Below, piece after piece: positions 53,373 through 62,643 of a stretch of 64,000 bases of DNA. Each line of letters begins with the position of its first letter. Position 1 is the stretch's first letter. The stretch covers positions 980,001 through 1,044,000 of the forward strand of contig NZ_CABFVU010000002.1 of assembly GCF_902150045.1 (NCBI RefSeq), written 5' to 3'. The translations under genes were made by a program, and so were the position numbers. Source of the DNA: Chitinophaga polysaccharea. GTDB taxonomy: Bacteria; Bacteroidota; Bacteroidia; Chitinophagales; Chitinophagaceae. Under the pieces are notes generated by a model that was not told where the DNA came from, did no database searches, and saw nothing but the letters and a program-made list of their open reading frames with translations.

Positions 53373-54302
53373 CTACACAAAACGGTAACCCCGCAGAAAC
53401 GCTTCCACATCCATTCTCTTCTTGCCTTCCAGCTGGATCTCATCCAGGTAGAGGTAGCCATCAGGAGCTGCTATTTTGATGTATGATTTCTGATCAGTAT
53501 CAAAGTCGCCCGGCGTTTTGGAAGGCGTAGTATGTTCTTTACGGGCTTTGTAAATTTTCAGGGTTTTGCCCTGGAAAATGGTCCATGCTGCCGGATAGGG
53601 GCTCAGGCCGCGTACCAGGTTGTAGATATTATCTAATGGCTGCTGCCAGTTGATCTGGCAGGTTTCCTTAAATATTTTTGGTGCATGTTTGATGTCGGCG
53701 GCCGGAATATGCGCCTGTGGCGTTTCTTTTACATTGCCTGCTGCAATGGCCTGTACTGTTTTCAACAGCAAACGGGCGCCGGTATGCATCAGGGCGTCGT
53801 GCAGTTCGCCGGCGGTTTCATCTTCCCGGATAGCCACCTCGTCGCTGAACAGGATGTCGCCGGTATCAATTTCATGCTGTAGTTTGAAGGTGGTAACGCC
53901 GGATGCTTTTTCACCGTTGATAATGGCCCAGTTAACAGGCGCCGCGCCGCGGTAGTTGGGCAATAGCGACGCATGTACATTGATAGTGCCTTCCGGCGGC
54001 ATATTCCACACTATTTCCGGCAGCATACGGAATGCCACTACTACCTGCAGATCAGCTTTCAGTTCCTTTAAGGCGGCAATGAAATCGGGGTTTTTCAGTT
54101 TCTCCGGCTGCAGCACCGTTAGCCCTTTACTCACTGCATATTGTTTCACAGCGCTTTGTTGCAGTTGTAAGCCGCGGCCGGCGGGCTTGTCGGGGGCAGT
54201 GATCACGCCTACTACATTAAACCCGTTCTGTACCAGTATATCAAGGGAGGCCACTGCAAAATCAGGGGTACCCATAAAAACAATGCGAAGATCTTTACTC
54301 AT
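53373..54302 (-). CDS. fmt: Methionyl-tRNA formyltransferase
   Basis: This 309-residue enzyme formylates initiator Met-tRNA with 10-formyl-THF. The N-terminus IVFMGTPDFAVASLD, HASLLPNYRGAAPVNWAI with the catalytic Asn-His region, and FKLQHEIDTGDIL are diagnostic; the C-terminal tRNA-binding domain follows. The ATG at 54302 is chosen; the longer frame begins with TTG at 54311. The -7 box TATTTTTG (54316-54309) is only 6 nt upstream, so the mRNA is probably leaderless. Confidence 0.95.
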   Translation of the reverse strand: MSKDLRIVFMGTPDFAVASLDILVQNGFNVVGVITAPDKPAGRGLQLQQSAVKQYAVSKGLTVLQPEKLKNPDFIAALKELKADLQVVVAFRMLPEIVWNMPPEGTINVHASLLPNYRGAAPVNWAIINGEKASGVTTFKLQHEIDTGDILFSDEVAIREDETAGELHDALMHTGARLLLKTVQAIAAGNVKETPQAHIPAADIKHAPKIFKETCQINWQQPLDNIYNLVRGLSPYPAAWTIFQGKTLKIYKARKEHTTPSKTPGDFDTDQKSYIKIAAPDGYLYLDEIQLEGKKRMDVEAFLRGYRFV

Positions 54303-54308
54303 AGGATG

Positions 54309-54316
54309 CAAAAATA
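54309..54316 (-). promoter_or_regulatory. -7 promoter box of fmt
   Basis: TATTTTTG on the minus strand matches TAnnTTTG and ends 6 nt before the fmt ATG. Confidence 0.6.
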
Positions 54317-54479
54317 ATGACCTTTCACCGATTTTAATGAATGATATGCTGCCGGGATGGTAATCGCTTCAAATATAGAGTGGACGGGGAGCGGACATGC
54401 CTGGGACATAAACAGCGGTTGCACTAAAGGTGGACTTGATGCCCGGTAAAGGTATACCTGATCTGTTCCCCCGATAATT

Positions 54480-54531
54480 ACAAAGGGAGACAAAAGCGAA
54501 CTGTTATCTCCCTTTGTCTTAATAACAGTTC
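54480..54531 (-). other. Interleaved inverted repeats (pseudoknot-like) after the NamZ gene
   Basis: Stem A pairs 54480-54490 with 54507-54517 (11 bp). Stem B pairs 54498-54507 with 54522-54531 (10 bp). The arms occur in the order A, B, A', B', the topology of an H-type pseudoknot or of two mutually exclusive hairpins. It begins 5 nt after the stop codon of the gene at 54536. Confidence 0.6.
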
Positions 54532-54535
54532 ACGT

Positions 54536-55702
54536 TTAATACAACAAATACCTGGCCCGGATAACCTTAAACATTGCCAGACCCGGCTCCCAGCTTTTGC
54601 GGATCTCCGCTTCGGAAAGCCCTTTTACGATCTGTTGCTGCAGGATGTTGTTGCCTGCCAGTTTGCTGAAGAAAGGTATGAAGAACTTTGATTTATCAGG
54701 AAACATACGATACGCCTCCAGCAGCCATTTCAGTTCAATTTTCCGGCCGGCATGCGGTGTGGCTTCCGGTGCGTTGCTCAGGTCAGATCCGTAGCACAGC
54801 TGGTCTTTCAGCACCGGCGTTGGATTGATAGCACTTGCGCGGGGCGTAAAAGAATAACCCTGTTTTGGAAAAGAAGGTGAGCCATATACCTGGAAAGGCT
54901 TATCGGTGCCGCGTCCCAGGCTAATGACCGTGCCTTCAAAAAAGCAAAGGGAGGGATACAGGTTGATGGCAGCCATATTGGGCAGGTTGGGCGAGGGTTT
55001 GATGGGTACGCGGTAAAATGTTTTGTGACTGTAGTTCTCACAGGGAATCACTTTAATATCGCATTGCAGGCCGTTGCGGAGCATATGTTCGCCGTTCAGC
55101 ATCCGCGCGTATTCTGCGATGGTCATGCCATGCACAACGGGAATGGGCTGCATGCCAATAAAGGAACGGTAAGCGGTATCGAGGATAGGACCGTCAACAT
55201 AATCGCCATTGGGATTAGGGCGGTCAAGGATCACCAGCGTTTTTTTATTTTCCGCAGCAGATTCCATCAGCTCCTGCAGGGAGGAGATATATGTAAAAAA
55301 ACGGGTGCCTACGTCCTGGATATCAAACAACAGGATATCCACATCTTTGAGATCGGCTGCAGTGGCTTTACGGTGCTGCCCGTAAAGCGATACAATTGGA
55401 ATACCGGTAGCGGAATCAATGCTGTTGGCCACTTTTTCACCATGCCCTGCATTGCCGCGGAAACCGTGCTCAGGACTGAAGATCTTTTGAATTTTTACAT
55501 GCAGTTTCAGCAGGGTATCTACCAGGTGGGTTTGATCGATAGTGGCGGTTTGGTTCACCATCATGGCTACCCGCTTGTTTTTCAGCAGCGGCAGGTAACG
55601 CGCGGTTTGTGTGGCACCTGGTAACACATGTTCCGCGTATTGCGCGGAGGCTTCATATATGCAGCCTGCCAGGAGGATGCAAAGGAGGAGAATACGGTTC
55701 AT
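54536..55702 (-). CDS. NamZ-like exo-beta-N-acetylmuramidase (DUF1343 family)
   Basis: This 388-residue exported protein releases MurNAc from the ends of peptidoglycan fragments in characterised members. The family stretches FSPEHGFRGNAGHGE, SLYGQHRKAT, LLFDIQDVGTRFFTY and VILDRPNPNGDYVDGP are clear. Start ATG 55702 gives a signal peptide; LLAGC also fits a lipobox (Cys14), so it may be a lipoprotein. The longer frame starts with TTG at 55720. The 3' end carries an unusual interleaved hairpin pair. Confidence 0.9.
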   Translation of the reverse strand: MNRILLLCILLAGCIYEASAQYAEHVLPGATQTARYLPLLKNKRVAMMVNQTATIDQTHLVDTLLKLHVKIQKIFSPEHGFRGNAGHGEKVANSIDSATGIPIVSLYGQHRKATAADLKDVDILLFDIQDVGTRFFTYISSLQELMESAAENKKTLVILDRPNPNGDYVDGPILDTAYRSFIGMQPIPVVHGMTIAEYARMLNGEHMLRNGLQCDIKVIPCENYSHKTFYRVPIKPSPNLPNMAAINLYPSLCFFEGTVISLGRGTDKPFQVYGSPSFPKQGYSFTPRASAINPTPVLKDQLCYGSDLSNAPEATPHAGRKIELKWLLEAYRMFPDKSKFFIPFFSKLAGNNILQQQIVKGLSEAEIRKSWEPGLAMFKVIRARYLLY

Positions 55703-55794
55703 ACCGTTAAGATAATGCAAAGCTTTAAAAAGCGGGTATTATAGCTGCTTTTTGTATCTTGCGCGTAATTATTAACACTAAACAATTATTTTTT

Positions 55795-56223
55795 ATGCAA
55801 ACTGTTAAAAACGGGGATACAGTAAAGGTGCACTACCATGGCCGTTTAACGAATGGAACTACCTTTGATTCTTCTGAAGGTAGAGCTCCGCTCGAATTCA
55901 AGGTAGGCGCCGGCATGGTGATCAAAGGTTTTGAGAATGGTGTGCTGGACATGAAAGTTGGCGACAAGAAAACCATTCATATCCCTGTTGACCAGGCATA
56001 TGGCCCCAAAAGCGATGAAATGATCATGGATTTTCCAAAAGAAAATATCCCTGCTGATCTGAATCCTGAAGTAGGTATGGAACTGCAGATGAGCAACCCG
56101 CAGGGACAGGTTTTCCAGGTAAAAGTAGCTGCTATTGGCGACGAATTTATTACCCTGGATGCTAACCATGCACTGGCTGGCGAAGACCTGGTATTTGACC
56201 TCGAACTGGTTGAAATCGTATAA
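55795..56223 (+). CDS. FKBP-type peptidyl-prolyl isomerase (SlyD-like)
   Basis: These 142 residues have a short FKBP core split by an insert-in-flap domain: VKVHYHGRLTNGTTFDSSEG at the N-terminus (seen as VHYHGRLTNGTTFDSS), MVIKGFENGVLDMKVGDKK, then the insert (about 70-125) and the closing LVFDLELVEIV. It lacks the His-rich metal-binding tail of E. coli SlyD. It assists folding around prolines in the cytoplasm. Start ATG 55795 follows a TATCTTGC promoter-like sequence (55755-55762). Confidence 0.92.
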   Translation: MQTVKNGDTVKVHYHGRLTNGTTFDSSEGRAPLEFKVGAGMVIKGFENGVLDMKVGDKKTIHIPVDQAYGPKSDEMIMDFPKENIPADLNPEVGMELQMSNPQGQVFQVKVAAIGDEFITLDANHALAGEDLVFDLELVEIV

Positions 56224-56354
56224 TATTCAGGTATCTTTTTATTTACGGATGCAGGAATGGTTGTTGAAACTATCCGGCATCCGTAATTTTTTTCCGGGAG
56301 ATGGGGATATGGATGTACGCCGGCTTTGCAAAAACCGTTTGCCGGCTGCACTGT

Positions 56355-56561
56355 TCAGGAAGAGGCTTCCGGGCCCCGGTAAATGGCCTGCATCTCCCGC
56401 AGGCAATCTGCACAAAGACAACCATTATAATGCTGCTGGATAAAGTACCGCTCCTCTTCGGTTAACACTACGTCCTGGCACTGGCAGCGCAGGATAGTGC
56501 CTACGCGGCATTCAAAGGTGCATTCGCACCGTGGGCAGGATACGGTTTCATGACATGCCAT
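56355..56561 (-). CDS. Cysteine-rich mini-protein (CWC-type)
   Basis: The 68 residues contain eight or more cysteines arranged as CPRCECTFECR, RCQCQD and a late CLCADCL. This matches the pattern of small cysteine-rich (CWC-like) bacterial proteins of unknown function; zinc binding is likely. The ATG at 56561 is the only sensible start. It stands alone between the FKBP gene and metE. Confidence 0.8.
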   Translation of the reverse strand: MACHETVSCPRCECTFECRVGTILRCQCQDVVLTEEERYFIQQHYNGCLCADCLREMQAIYRGPEASS

Positions 56562-56707
56562 TTCTAAAATTACGGATTTCAGACGGCATTTGAACAGAAG
56601 AGCGCCGGTACTGCCAATGGCATATCAACATAACCCGGCATGCACATGCAACACCAGGATGCATACAGTATCAATGCACCCGGCATTACATGTGCGCCAA
56701 TGCCATG

Positions 56708-58999
56708 TTAACCGCCAACCGCCAGCCTCATATTCTTTGCGGCGGTAACCATATTCCGCAATGCCATTTCCGTTTCCGGCCATTTTCTTGTTTTCAGTCC
56801 GCAGTCGGGGTTCACCCAGATATTACGCAAGGGCAGCAGTGCCGCCGCCTTATGCAGTAATGCCTCCATTTCCGCTACGGCCGGCACTCTGGGAGAGTGG
56901 ATGTCATATACTCCCGGACCGGTTTCGTTGGGATATTTAAAGCCTGCAAACGCTTCCAGCAGCTCCATCTGTGAGCGTGACGTTTCTATGGTGATCACAT
57001 CTGCATCCATCGCAGCGATATGTTCAATGATATCATTAAACTCCGCGTAGCACATGTGCGTGTGGATCTGTGTGGCATCATCCACAGTGCTTACCGCCAG
57101 GCGGAAGGCTTTCACCGCTTCGCTGAGATAATCGCTGCGTTGCGCTTTGCGCAATGGCAAACCCTCACGGAGCGCCGGCTCATCTACCTGTATCACGGTG
57201 ATGCCGGCATCTTCCAGGTCTTTCACTTCATCGCGGATAGCCAGGGCAATTTGCATGGCGGTTTGCATACGTGGCTGATCATTCCTTACAAAAGACCATT
57301 GCAGGATAGTAACCGGGCCGGTGAGCATGCCTTTAACGGGCCTGCTGGTAAGTGATTGCGCAAAACGGCTCCAGGCAACGGTCATGGGCGCCGGCCTTTG
57401 CACATCTCCAAAAATAACCGGCGGTTTTACACAACGGGTACCATAACTCTGTACCCATCCGTTTTGTGTAAATACAAATCCATCCAGTTGCTCGCCAAAG
57501 TATTCCACCATATCGTTCCGCTCAAACTCGCCATGCACCAGCACATCCAGTCCCAGGTTTTCCTGGCGGTAAATGGTTTCTGTAATGGCCTGGCTTATAT
57601 CGGCGTTATAGGTTTCGGGGGTGATAACGCCTTTTTTCAGATCAGCCCGGAGCTGTCTTATTTCCGTGGTTTGCGGAAATGAGCCGATGGTGGTGGTAGG
57701 GAACAAGGGCAATTGTAATACCGATTGCTGTAATTTCTGGCGGTGCGGGAAGATGCTGTGCCGCTGTGTATCCGCTGTGGTAATACTTTGCAGCCTGGCT
57801 TTTACTTCCGGCACATGGATGCGGGAAGATGTTCTGCGGTTGTTCATCACTGTTTCGTTATCAGTGAGCAGGGAAGTGTTGCCGGCAATAATCTGTTTCA
57901 GCGCTGTTACTTCGGCCACTTTCTGTTTGGCAAAGGCCATCCATTGTTTTATTTCCGGGTCCAGCGCTGTTTCATTTTCCAGGTTGTATGGCACATGCAG
58001 CAGGGAACAGGAAGTGCCCAGCAGCACCCGTTCTTCACCGATCTGTTGTATGGCCTTTTCGATCAGTTGCACGGAAGCAGCATAATCATTTTTCCAGATA
58101 TTACGGCCATCCACCACACCGAGCGATAACATTTTATCTGCCGGTAATGCGGCCAGCACAGTATCCAGTTGCTCCGGAGCCCTTACCAGGTCTATATGCA
58201 CCGCCTGTACCGGCAACTGCAAAGCCAGGCTGGTGTTATCTTCCAGGCCTCCGAAGTAAGTGGTCAGCAATATTTTAAGAGAAGGCAATGCCTGGCTTAC
58301 CGCAGTGTATGCCACCTGGTAAAGGTTGCTGGTAGCGGGGTCCAGGTCGGTCACCAGGAAAGGCTCATCCAGTTGTATCCAGCTGGCGCCGGCCTGCTGA
58401 AGGGATCTTAACAGTTCTATATATGCGGGGAGCAGTTTTTCCAGCAGCAGGGAACGGGTAAGCTCATCTCCTTTGATTTTCCCGGATAAAATAAAGGTGA
58501 CAGGGCCTATTAGTACAGGTTTGGTGGTGATACCATGACTGAGGGCTTCTTTAAATTCAGCTACACATTTAGGCTGGTGCACACTGTATTGCTGGGCCGG
58601 TTCAAACTCCGGTACCAGGTAATGGTAGTTGGTATCAAACCACTTGGTCATTTCCATCGCGGTGATATCAAAGTTATTCTTCTGGTAACCCCTTGCCATC
58701 GCAAAGTACAGCTCCGGGCAGGCGGGATTGGCAAATGTTTGCTGCAGCGCTTTGAAGCGGGAAGGAATTACACCAAGGGTGATGCACATATCCAGTACCT
58801 GGTCGTACCAGGAGAAATCGTTGGAAGGGATCAGGTCAACACCTGCTTCCTGTAATAAGCTCCAGTTCTCTTTTCGTAGCTGCCTTGACGTTAGTTCAAG
58901 ACGTTCCAGTGAAATTTTTCCGGCCCAGTAGTTTTCGCAGGCTTTTTTCAGCTCCCGCTGGCTACCTATTCTTGGATAGCCTGGTATGTTGGTAAGCAT
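56708..58999 (-). CDS. metE: Cobalamin-independent methionine synthase
   Basis: This 763-residue zinc enzyme transfers a methyl group from 5-methyltetrahydrofolate (polyglutamate) to homocysteine. The N-terminal half has IPGYPRIGSQRELKKA; the C-terminal catalytic half has the zinc ligands in THMCYAEFND (His and Cys) and NPDCGLKTRKW (Cys), with IQVDEPALREGLPL. The ATG at 58999 is preferred to the longer frame at 59026, which overlaps the promoter. A -7 box TAGGTTTG lies at 59031-59024. No cobalamin or SAM riboswitch is visible in the short leader. Confidence 0.96.
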   Translation of the reverse strand: MLTNIPGYPRIGSQRELKKACENYWAGKISLERLELTSRQLRKENWSLLQEAGVDLIPSNDFSWYDQVLDMCITLGVIPSRFKALQQTFANPACPELYFAMARGYQKNNFDITAMEMTKWFDTNYHYLVPEFEPAQQYSVHQPKCVAEFKEALSHGITTKPVLIGPVTFILSGKIKGDELTRSLLLEKLLPAYIELLRSLQQAGASWIQLDEPFLVTDLDPATSNLYQVAYTAVSQALPSLKILLTTYFGGLEDNTSLALQLPVQAVHIDLVRAPEQLDTVLAALPADKMLSLGVVDGRNIWKNDYAASVQLIEKAIQQIGEERVLLGTSCSLLHVPYNLENETALDPEIKQWMAFAKQKVAEVTALKQIIAGNTSLLTDNETVMNNRRTSSRIHVPEVKARLQSITTADTQRHSIFPHRQKLQQSVLQLPLFPTTTIGSFPQTTEIRQLRADLKKGVITPETYNADISQAITETIYRQENLGLDVLVHGEFERNDMVEYFGEQLDGFVFTQNGWVQSYGTRCVKPPVIFGDVQRPAPMTVAWSRFAQSLTSRPVKGMLTGPVTILQWSFVRNDQPRMQTAMQIALAIRDEVKDLEDAGITVIQVDEPALREGLPLRKAQRSDYLSEAVKAFRLAVSTVDDATQIHTHMCYAEFNDIIEHIAAMDADVITIETSRSQMELLEAFAGFKYPNETGPGVYDIHSPRVPAVAEMEALLHKAAALLPLRNIWVNPDCGLKTRKWPETEMALRNMVTAAKNMRLAVGG

Positions 59000-59023
59000 A
59001 TATAGGATGTATTTTATTCTACA

Positions 59024-59031
59024 CAAACCTA
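59024..59031 (-). promoter_or_regulatory. -7 promoter box of metE
   Basis: TAGGTTTG on the minus strand matches TAnnTTTG; leader about 20 nt to the ATG at 58999. Confidence 0.55.
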
Positions 59032-59181
59032 TTATTATTGCTTCTTTGTTCGATACTTTGATTAAATTTTAGATTTTTGTCTTAGAAAAAGATGATTTTA
59101 AAGAATAATTTACTGTCCGGCATATTGTGAGAGGTGGTAAAACAGAATAATCTACGGCAGGAGTGTGAAGCTGTTTTTCCT

Positions 59182-59189
59182 TAGGTTTG
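59182..59189 (+). promoter_or_regulatory. -7 promoter box of pepT
   Basis: TAGGTTTG ends only 4 nt before the pepT ATG, so transcription should begin at or next to the start codon. Confidence 0.6.
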
Positions 59190-59193
59190 CAAT

Positions 59194-60441
59194 ATGTTTA
59201 CAAATTACTCATATACAGTAGATAAACGCTTCATGCGTTACGCACAGATAGATACACAGTCGGACCCGACGAGCAGCACTTTCCCTACCACTGAAAAACA
59301 GAAGGATCTTTCCCGGCTGCTGGTAAAAGAACTACAGGAAATGGGTATTACCGATGCAGAGCTGGATGAACATGGTTATGTATATGCCACTATCCCGGCC
59401 AATACCGACAAGAAAGTTCCGGTGATCTGTTTTTGTTCACATGTGGATACTTCTTCAGACAGCAGCGGTACAGGTGTAAAGCCAATTGTACACCACGGAT
59501 ATGATGGGGGCGATATTGTGCTGCCCGACGATGAAACAGTAGTGATCAGTGCAAAAGAGCATCCTTACCTGGCCAGCAAAAAAGGCGACGATATTATTAC
59601 TGCCAGCGGCACCACCCTGCTGGGAGCAGACGATAAGGCCGGTGTGGCGGAGATCATGGACGCCGCTAATTTCCTGATGACGCACCCGGATGTAAAACAC
59701 GGAAAGATCCGCATCCTGTTTACACCCGACGAGGAAGTAGGCCGTGGTGTGGAAAAAGTGGATATGAAGAAACTGGCAGCCGATTTTGGCTATACCATGG
59801 ATGGAGGCGAACTGGGCTCCCTGGAAGATGAAAATTTCTCAGCGGATGGTGCGAAGATCACAGTGTATGGCATCAGCGCGCATCCCGGCGCCGCAAAGGA
59901 TAAACTGGTAAGCGCTATTAAAATAGCCGGCGAAATCGTAGATGCGTTACCGAAAGACAGTCTTTCCCCTGAAACCACCGACGGCAGGGAAGGCTTTATT
60001 CACCCGGTACGTATACAGGGTACCGTGGAAAAAACGGAAATAGATTTTATTATCCGCGACTTTGAAACGGCTCACCTGGAAGCGCATGAAACCTTCCTGC
60101 GCCGGATCATGGATAAGGTGCTGGCAAAACATCATGGTGCAAAGGCCACCCTGAAAGTAACGGAGCAATACCGCAATATGAAAGAGGTGCTGGTAAACCA
60201 CCCGGAAGTAACGGCAAATGCAGCGGAAGCCATCCGCCGGGCAGGCGTGCAGCCCCTGAGAATGAGCATCCGTGGCGGTACAGACGGTTCCCGGTTATCT
60301 TTCATGGGATTGCCCTGCCCTAATATTTTTACCGGGGAAATGGCGCTTCACAGCAAACATGAATACGTAAGCATACAGGATATGCAGAAAGCGGTGCAAA
60401 CAATTGTATATCTGGCACAGGTTTGGGAAGAGAAGGCATAA
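59194..60441 (+). CDS. pepT: Peptidase T (tripeptide aminopeptidase)
   Basis: This 415-residue M20B dizinc aminopeptidase removes the N-terminal residue of tripeptides. Metal-site segments are SHVDTSSDSSG, GTTLLGADDKAGVAEI (bridging Asp), TPDEEVGRGVEK (catalytic Glu and ligand Glu), and the late ALHSKHEYV (His). The N-terminal FMRYAQIDTQSDP is standard and sets the ATG at 59194. The promoter box implies a leaderless mRNA. It diverges from metE. Confidence 0.96.
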   Translation: MFTNYSYTVDKRFMRYAQIDTQSDPTSSTFPTTEKQKDLSRLLVKELQEMGITDAELDEHGYVYATIPANTDKKVPVICFCSHVDTSSDSSGTGVKPIVHHGYDGGDIVLPDDETVVISAKEHPYLASKKGDDIITASGTTLLGADDKAGVAEIMDAANFLMTHPDVKHGKIRILFTPDEEVGRGVEKVDMKKLAADFGYTMDGGELGSLEDENFSADGAKITVYGISAHPGAAKDKLVSAIKIAGEIVDALPKDSLSPETTDGREGFIHPVRIQGTVEKTEIDFIIRDFETAHLEAHETFLRRIMDKVLAKHHGAKATLKVTEQYRNMKEVLVNHPEVTANAAEAIRRAGVQPLRMSIRGGTDGSRLSFMGLPCPNIFTGEMALHSKHEYVSIQDMQKAVQTIVYLAQVWEEKA

Positions 60442-60527
60442 AATATTGCAGTGAACATTAGCAAATATTTTATTACTTTAACCGTTTATAGTAGTGATCT
60501 ACTTATGCACCCGTTAAAATATAGTTC

Positions 60528-61244
60528 ATGTTGTTAGGTTTTATTACATTATTACAGGATTCCCTTTTACTTCCCAAAGCAGATACAGTAGCCCAGGGTA
60601 TTGCCGCCAGCGGCGCCCCGGCACCGGAAATTCATCTCATAGATATGCTGATGAAAGGTGGCGTACTGATGATCCCGTTGGGAATACTCTCCCTGATAGC
60701 CGTGTACGTATTCGTGGAAAGGGCCATCACCATCAGTAAAGCCGGCCGGCTGCCTGATAACTTTATGCCCATGATCCGCGACCAGATCACCACAGGTAAT
60801 ATGATGTCTGCCAGGTCACTGGCCAAAAACACTTACGGGCCCATTGCCCGTATGATCGAAAAAGGCATTCAGCGTATAGGCAAGCCAATTGAGAATATTG
60901 AAAAATCAATGGAAAATGTGGGTAAGCTGGAGATCTACCGGATGGAAAAGAACCTGGTGATCCTGTCTATCATTGCCGGTATCGCCCCTATGTTCGGGTT
61001 CCTGGGTACCATTGCAGGTATGATCCAAACCTTTTTCAATATCTCCATCACTTCAGATATTACACTGGGCACCATTGCCGGCGGTATCTACGTAAAAATG
61101 ATCACCTCCGCTTCCGGGCTGATTATCGGTATCGTGGCTTTCATCGGCTACAGTTACCTCAATGCCCAGATAGATAAGGTAGTAAACAAGATGGAAGGCG
61201 CCTCTGCTGAATTCATCGATATTCTGCAGGAACCAACCCGCTAA
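60528..61244 (+). CDS. exbB: ExbB/TolQ/MotA-family proton channel subunit
   Basis: These 238 residues contain three membrane segments (about 36-60; about 143-170 with ILSIIAGIAPMFGFLGTIAGM; about 185-212 with ITSASGLIIGIVAFIGYSYL). With ExbD this forms a proton-driven motor for TonB- or Tol-type outer-membrane processes. The partner gene starts 10 bp later. No tonB is adjacent, so the energised partner (TonB for SusC-type import, or a Tol system) cannot be settled. Confidence 0.9.
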   Translation: MLLGFITLLQDSLLLPKADTVAQGIAASGAPAPEIHLIDMLMKGGVLMIPLGILSLIAVYVFVERAITISKAGRLPDNFMPMIRDQITTGNMMSARSLAKNTYGPIARMIEKGIQRIGKPIENIEKSMENVGKLEIYRMEKNLVILSIIAGIAPMFGFLGTIAGMIQTFFNISITSDITLGTIAGGIYVKMITSASGLIIGIVAFIGYSYLNAQIDKVVNKMEGASAEFIDILQEPTR

Positions 61245-61254
61245 AACCACCCTC

Positions 61255-61650
61255 ATGAATTTACGCAGACGAAATAAGAGGCAGGTGGAAATGCACAACT
61301 CAGCACTGAATGATATCCTGTTCATTCTGTTGTTGTTCTTCCTGATCGTTTCCACCCTGGCCAATCCGAATGTGATTAAGCTGCTGCTGCCGAAAGCGAA
61401 GAGCAATACCAAATCGAAACAAACGGTAGTGGTAAGCATCAACGATAAACGCGAGTTTTTTGTTGGCACCAATAAAGTGACCTTCGATCACCTGAAACAG
61501 GCGCTGGCGCCTTCTATCGGTAATGAAAAAATTGATCCCACCATTGTGATCAATGCAGAGAAATCTGTGCCTGTGGAGGATGTAGTGAGTGTGATGGAAG
61601 TAGCCAGGGAGATGGGCGCCAAAGTGGTACTGGCCACCGCGCATAAGTAA
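61255..61650 (+). CDS. exbD: ExbD/TolR-family motor subunit
   Basis: This 131-residue protein has a short charged cytoplasmic N-terminus, one transmembrane helix (DILFILLLFFLIVSTLANPN; the conserved Asp lies at its start) and a periplasmic domain with VVSINDKREFFVG and VVINAEKSVPVEDVVSVME. It pairs with ExbB, 10 bp upstream. Only one ExbD is present, whereas some Bacteroidota loci carry two. It ends at a hairpin terminator. Confidence 0.92.
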   Translation: MNLRRRNKRQVEMHNSALNDILFILLLFFLIVSTLANPNVIKLLLPKAKSNTKSKQTVVVSINDKREFFVGTNKVTFDHLKQALAPSIGNEKIDPTIVINAEKSVPVEDVVSVMEVAREMGAKVVLATAHK

Positions 61651-61672
61651 GATGCCTTAACTTTTTTAACAG

Positions 61673-61710
61673 GACCTGGCGGTACCATACCACCAGGTCT
61701 TTTTATTTTT
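61673..61710 (+). terminator. Terminator after exbD
   Basis: A 7-bp outer stem (61673-61679 with 61693-61699) plus a 3-bp inner stem precede a T-rich run (61700-61710). Confidence 0.75.
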
Positions 61711-62563
61711 ATATCTTTTTGCCCTTTACCATCCTGTCTTTCCCAAACATATCCTGCTTCAGTATTACTTCCGCAAAACCGGTTTGCTCCATCAATGCCA
61801 CCACTTCTTTTCCCAGCGCCTCATTGATCTCAAAATAGAGCGTACCGCCGGGAACCAGCCGGGAAAGGGCCATTTGGGAGATGTGCCGGTAAAAGAGCAG
61901 CGCATCGTTGTCCGGTACAAACAGTGCGAGGGATGGTTCAAAGCCCCAAACCGATTCCTGCATGCCGGTTTGTTCGCTCTGTGTTATATAAGGGGGATTG
62001 CTCACTATCATGTCGAATTCCGGCAGGCCCGCCACCTGCACGGTATTCAGGGCATCCATATGCAGGAAATTAACCTCCAGCCGTAACCGCGCTGCATTGC
62101 TGCGGGCCACTTCCAGCGCGCCTTCACTTACATCTATGGCAGATACCTGTGCATCCGGCAATGATTTTTTCAGGGCCAGCGGAATACATCCGCTGCCGGT
62201 GCCCACATCCAGCAGGTGAAGCCTGTGGCGGTGTGCAGCGTCATGTACCATCCATTCCACCAGCTCTTCTGTTTCAGGGCGGGGGATCAGTACATTTTTA
62301 TTTACCAGCAGCTCCATACCGTAAAACCAGCTGCTGCCGGTAATATACCGTACCGGTTCATGCCGTTGCAGGGCTTCTATGGCCAATTTCAGCCGCTGAT
62401 TCTGATCGGGGGAAAGGATCTTTGTTTTATGAACAATCCGGTCCAGTTTACTCATGCCCGTTAGGTATTCCATTACAATATGGGCAATATTGGCGGCTTC
62501 CCGCTCATCATATAGGTCACTGATGGCGCCTGTAATATAGGTAAAGGCCGTTTGTATAGTCAA
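61709..62563 (-). CDS. prmC: Peptide chain release factor N5-glutamine methyltransferase
   Basis: This 284-residue enzyme methylates the GGQ glutamine of release factors. The catalytic NPPY is in MIVSNPPYITQSEQ; the SAM motif is LLDVGTGSGCIPLAL; the N-terminal helical domain contains RHEPVRYITGSSWFYGMELLVN and RPETEELVEWM. No ATG fits the N-terminus; TTG 62563 (TIQTAFTYITGAI) matches the family start and has the -7 box TATTTTTG (62651-62644) upstream. The longer frame to 62686 crosses that promoter and overlaps ribD. Confidence 0.92.
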   Translation of the reverse strand: MTIQTAFTYITGAISDLYDEREAANIAHIVMEYLTGMSKLDRIVHKTKILSPDQNQRLKLAIEALQRHEPVRYITGSSWFYGMELLVNKNVLIPRPETEELVEWMVHDAAHRHRLHLLDVGTGSGCIPLALKKSLPDAQVSAIDVSEGALEVARSNAARLRLEVNFLHMDALNTVQVAGLPEFDMIVSNPPYITQSEQTGMQESVWGFEPSLALFVPDNDALLFYRHISQMALSRLVPGGTLYFEINEALGKEVVALMEQTGFAEVILKQDMFGKDRMVKGKKI

Positions 62564-62635
62564 TATAATCAGTTTAAGAAAATGTGAGAGGAAAAATGCA
62601 GACCTGTGGCGGCTTTTTCCATTCGGTAAAAACGA

Positions 62636-62643
62636 TACATTTG
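62636..62643 (+). promoter_or_regulatory. -7 promoter box of ribD
   Basis: TACATTTG matches TAnnTTTG and abuts the opposite-strand prmC box at 62644. Leader about 22 nt. Confidence 0.55.

Noticed and set aside
59000..59193. Cobalamin or SAM riboswitch upstream of metE
   Set aside because: The predicted leader is only about 20 nt and no B12-box or SAM-aptamer pattern is visible in the gap.
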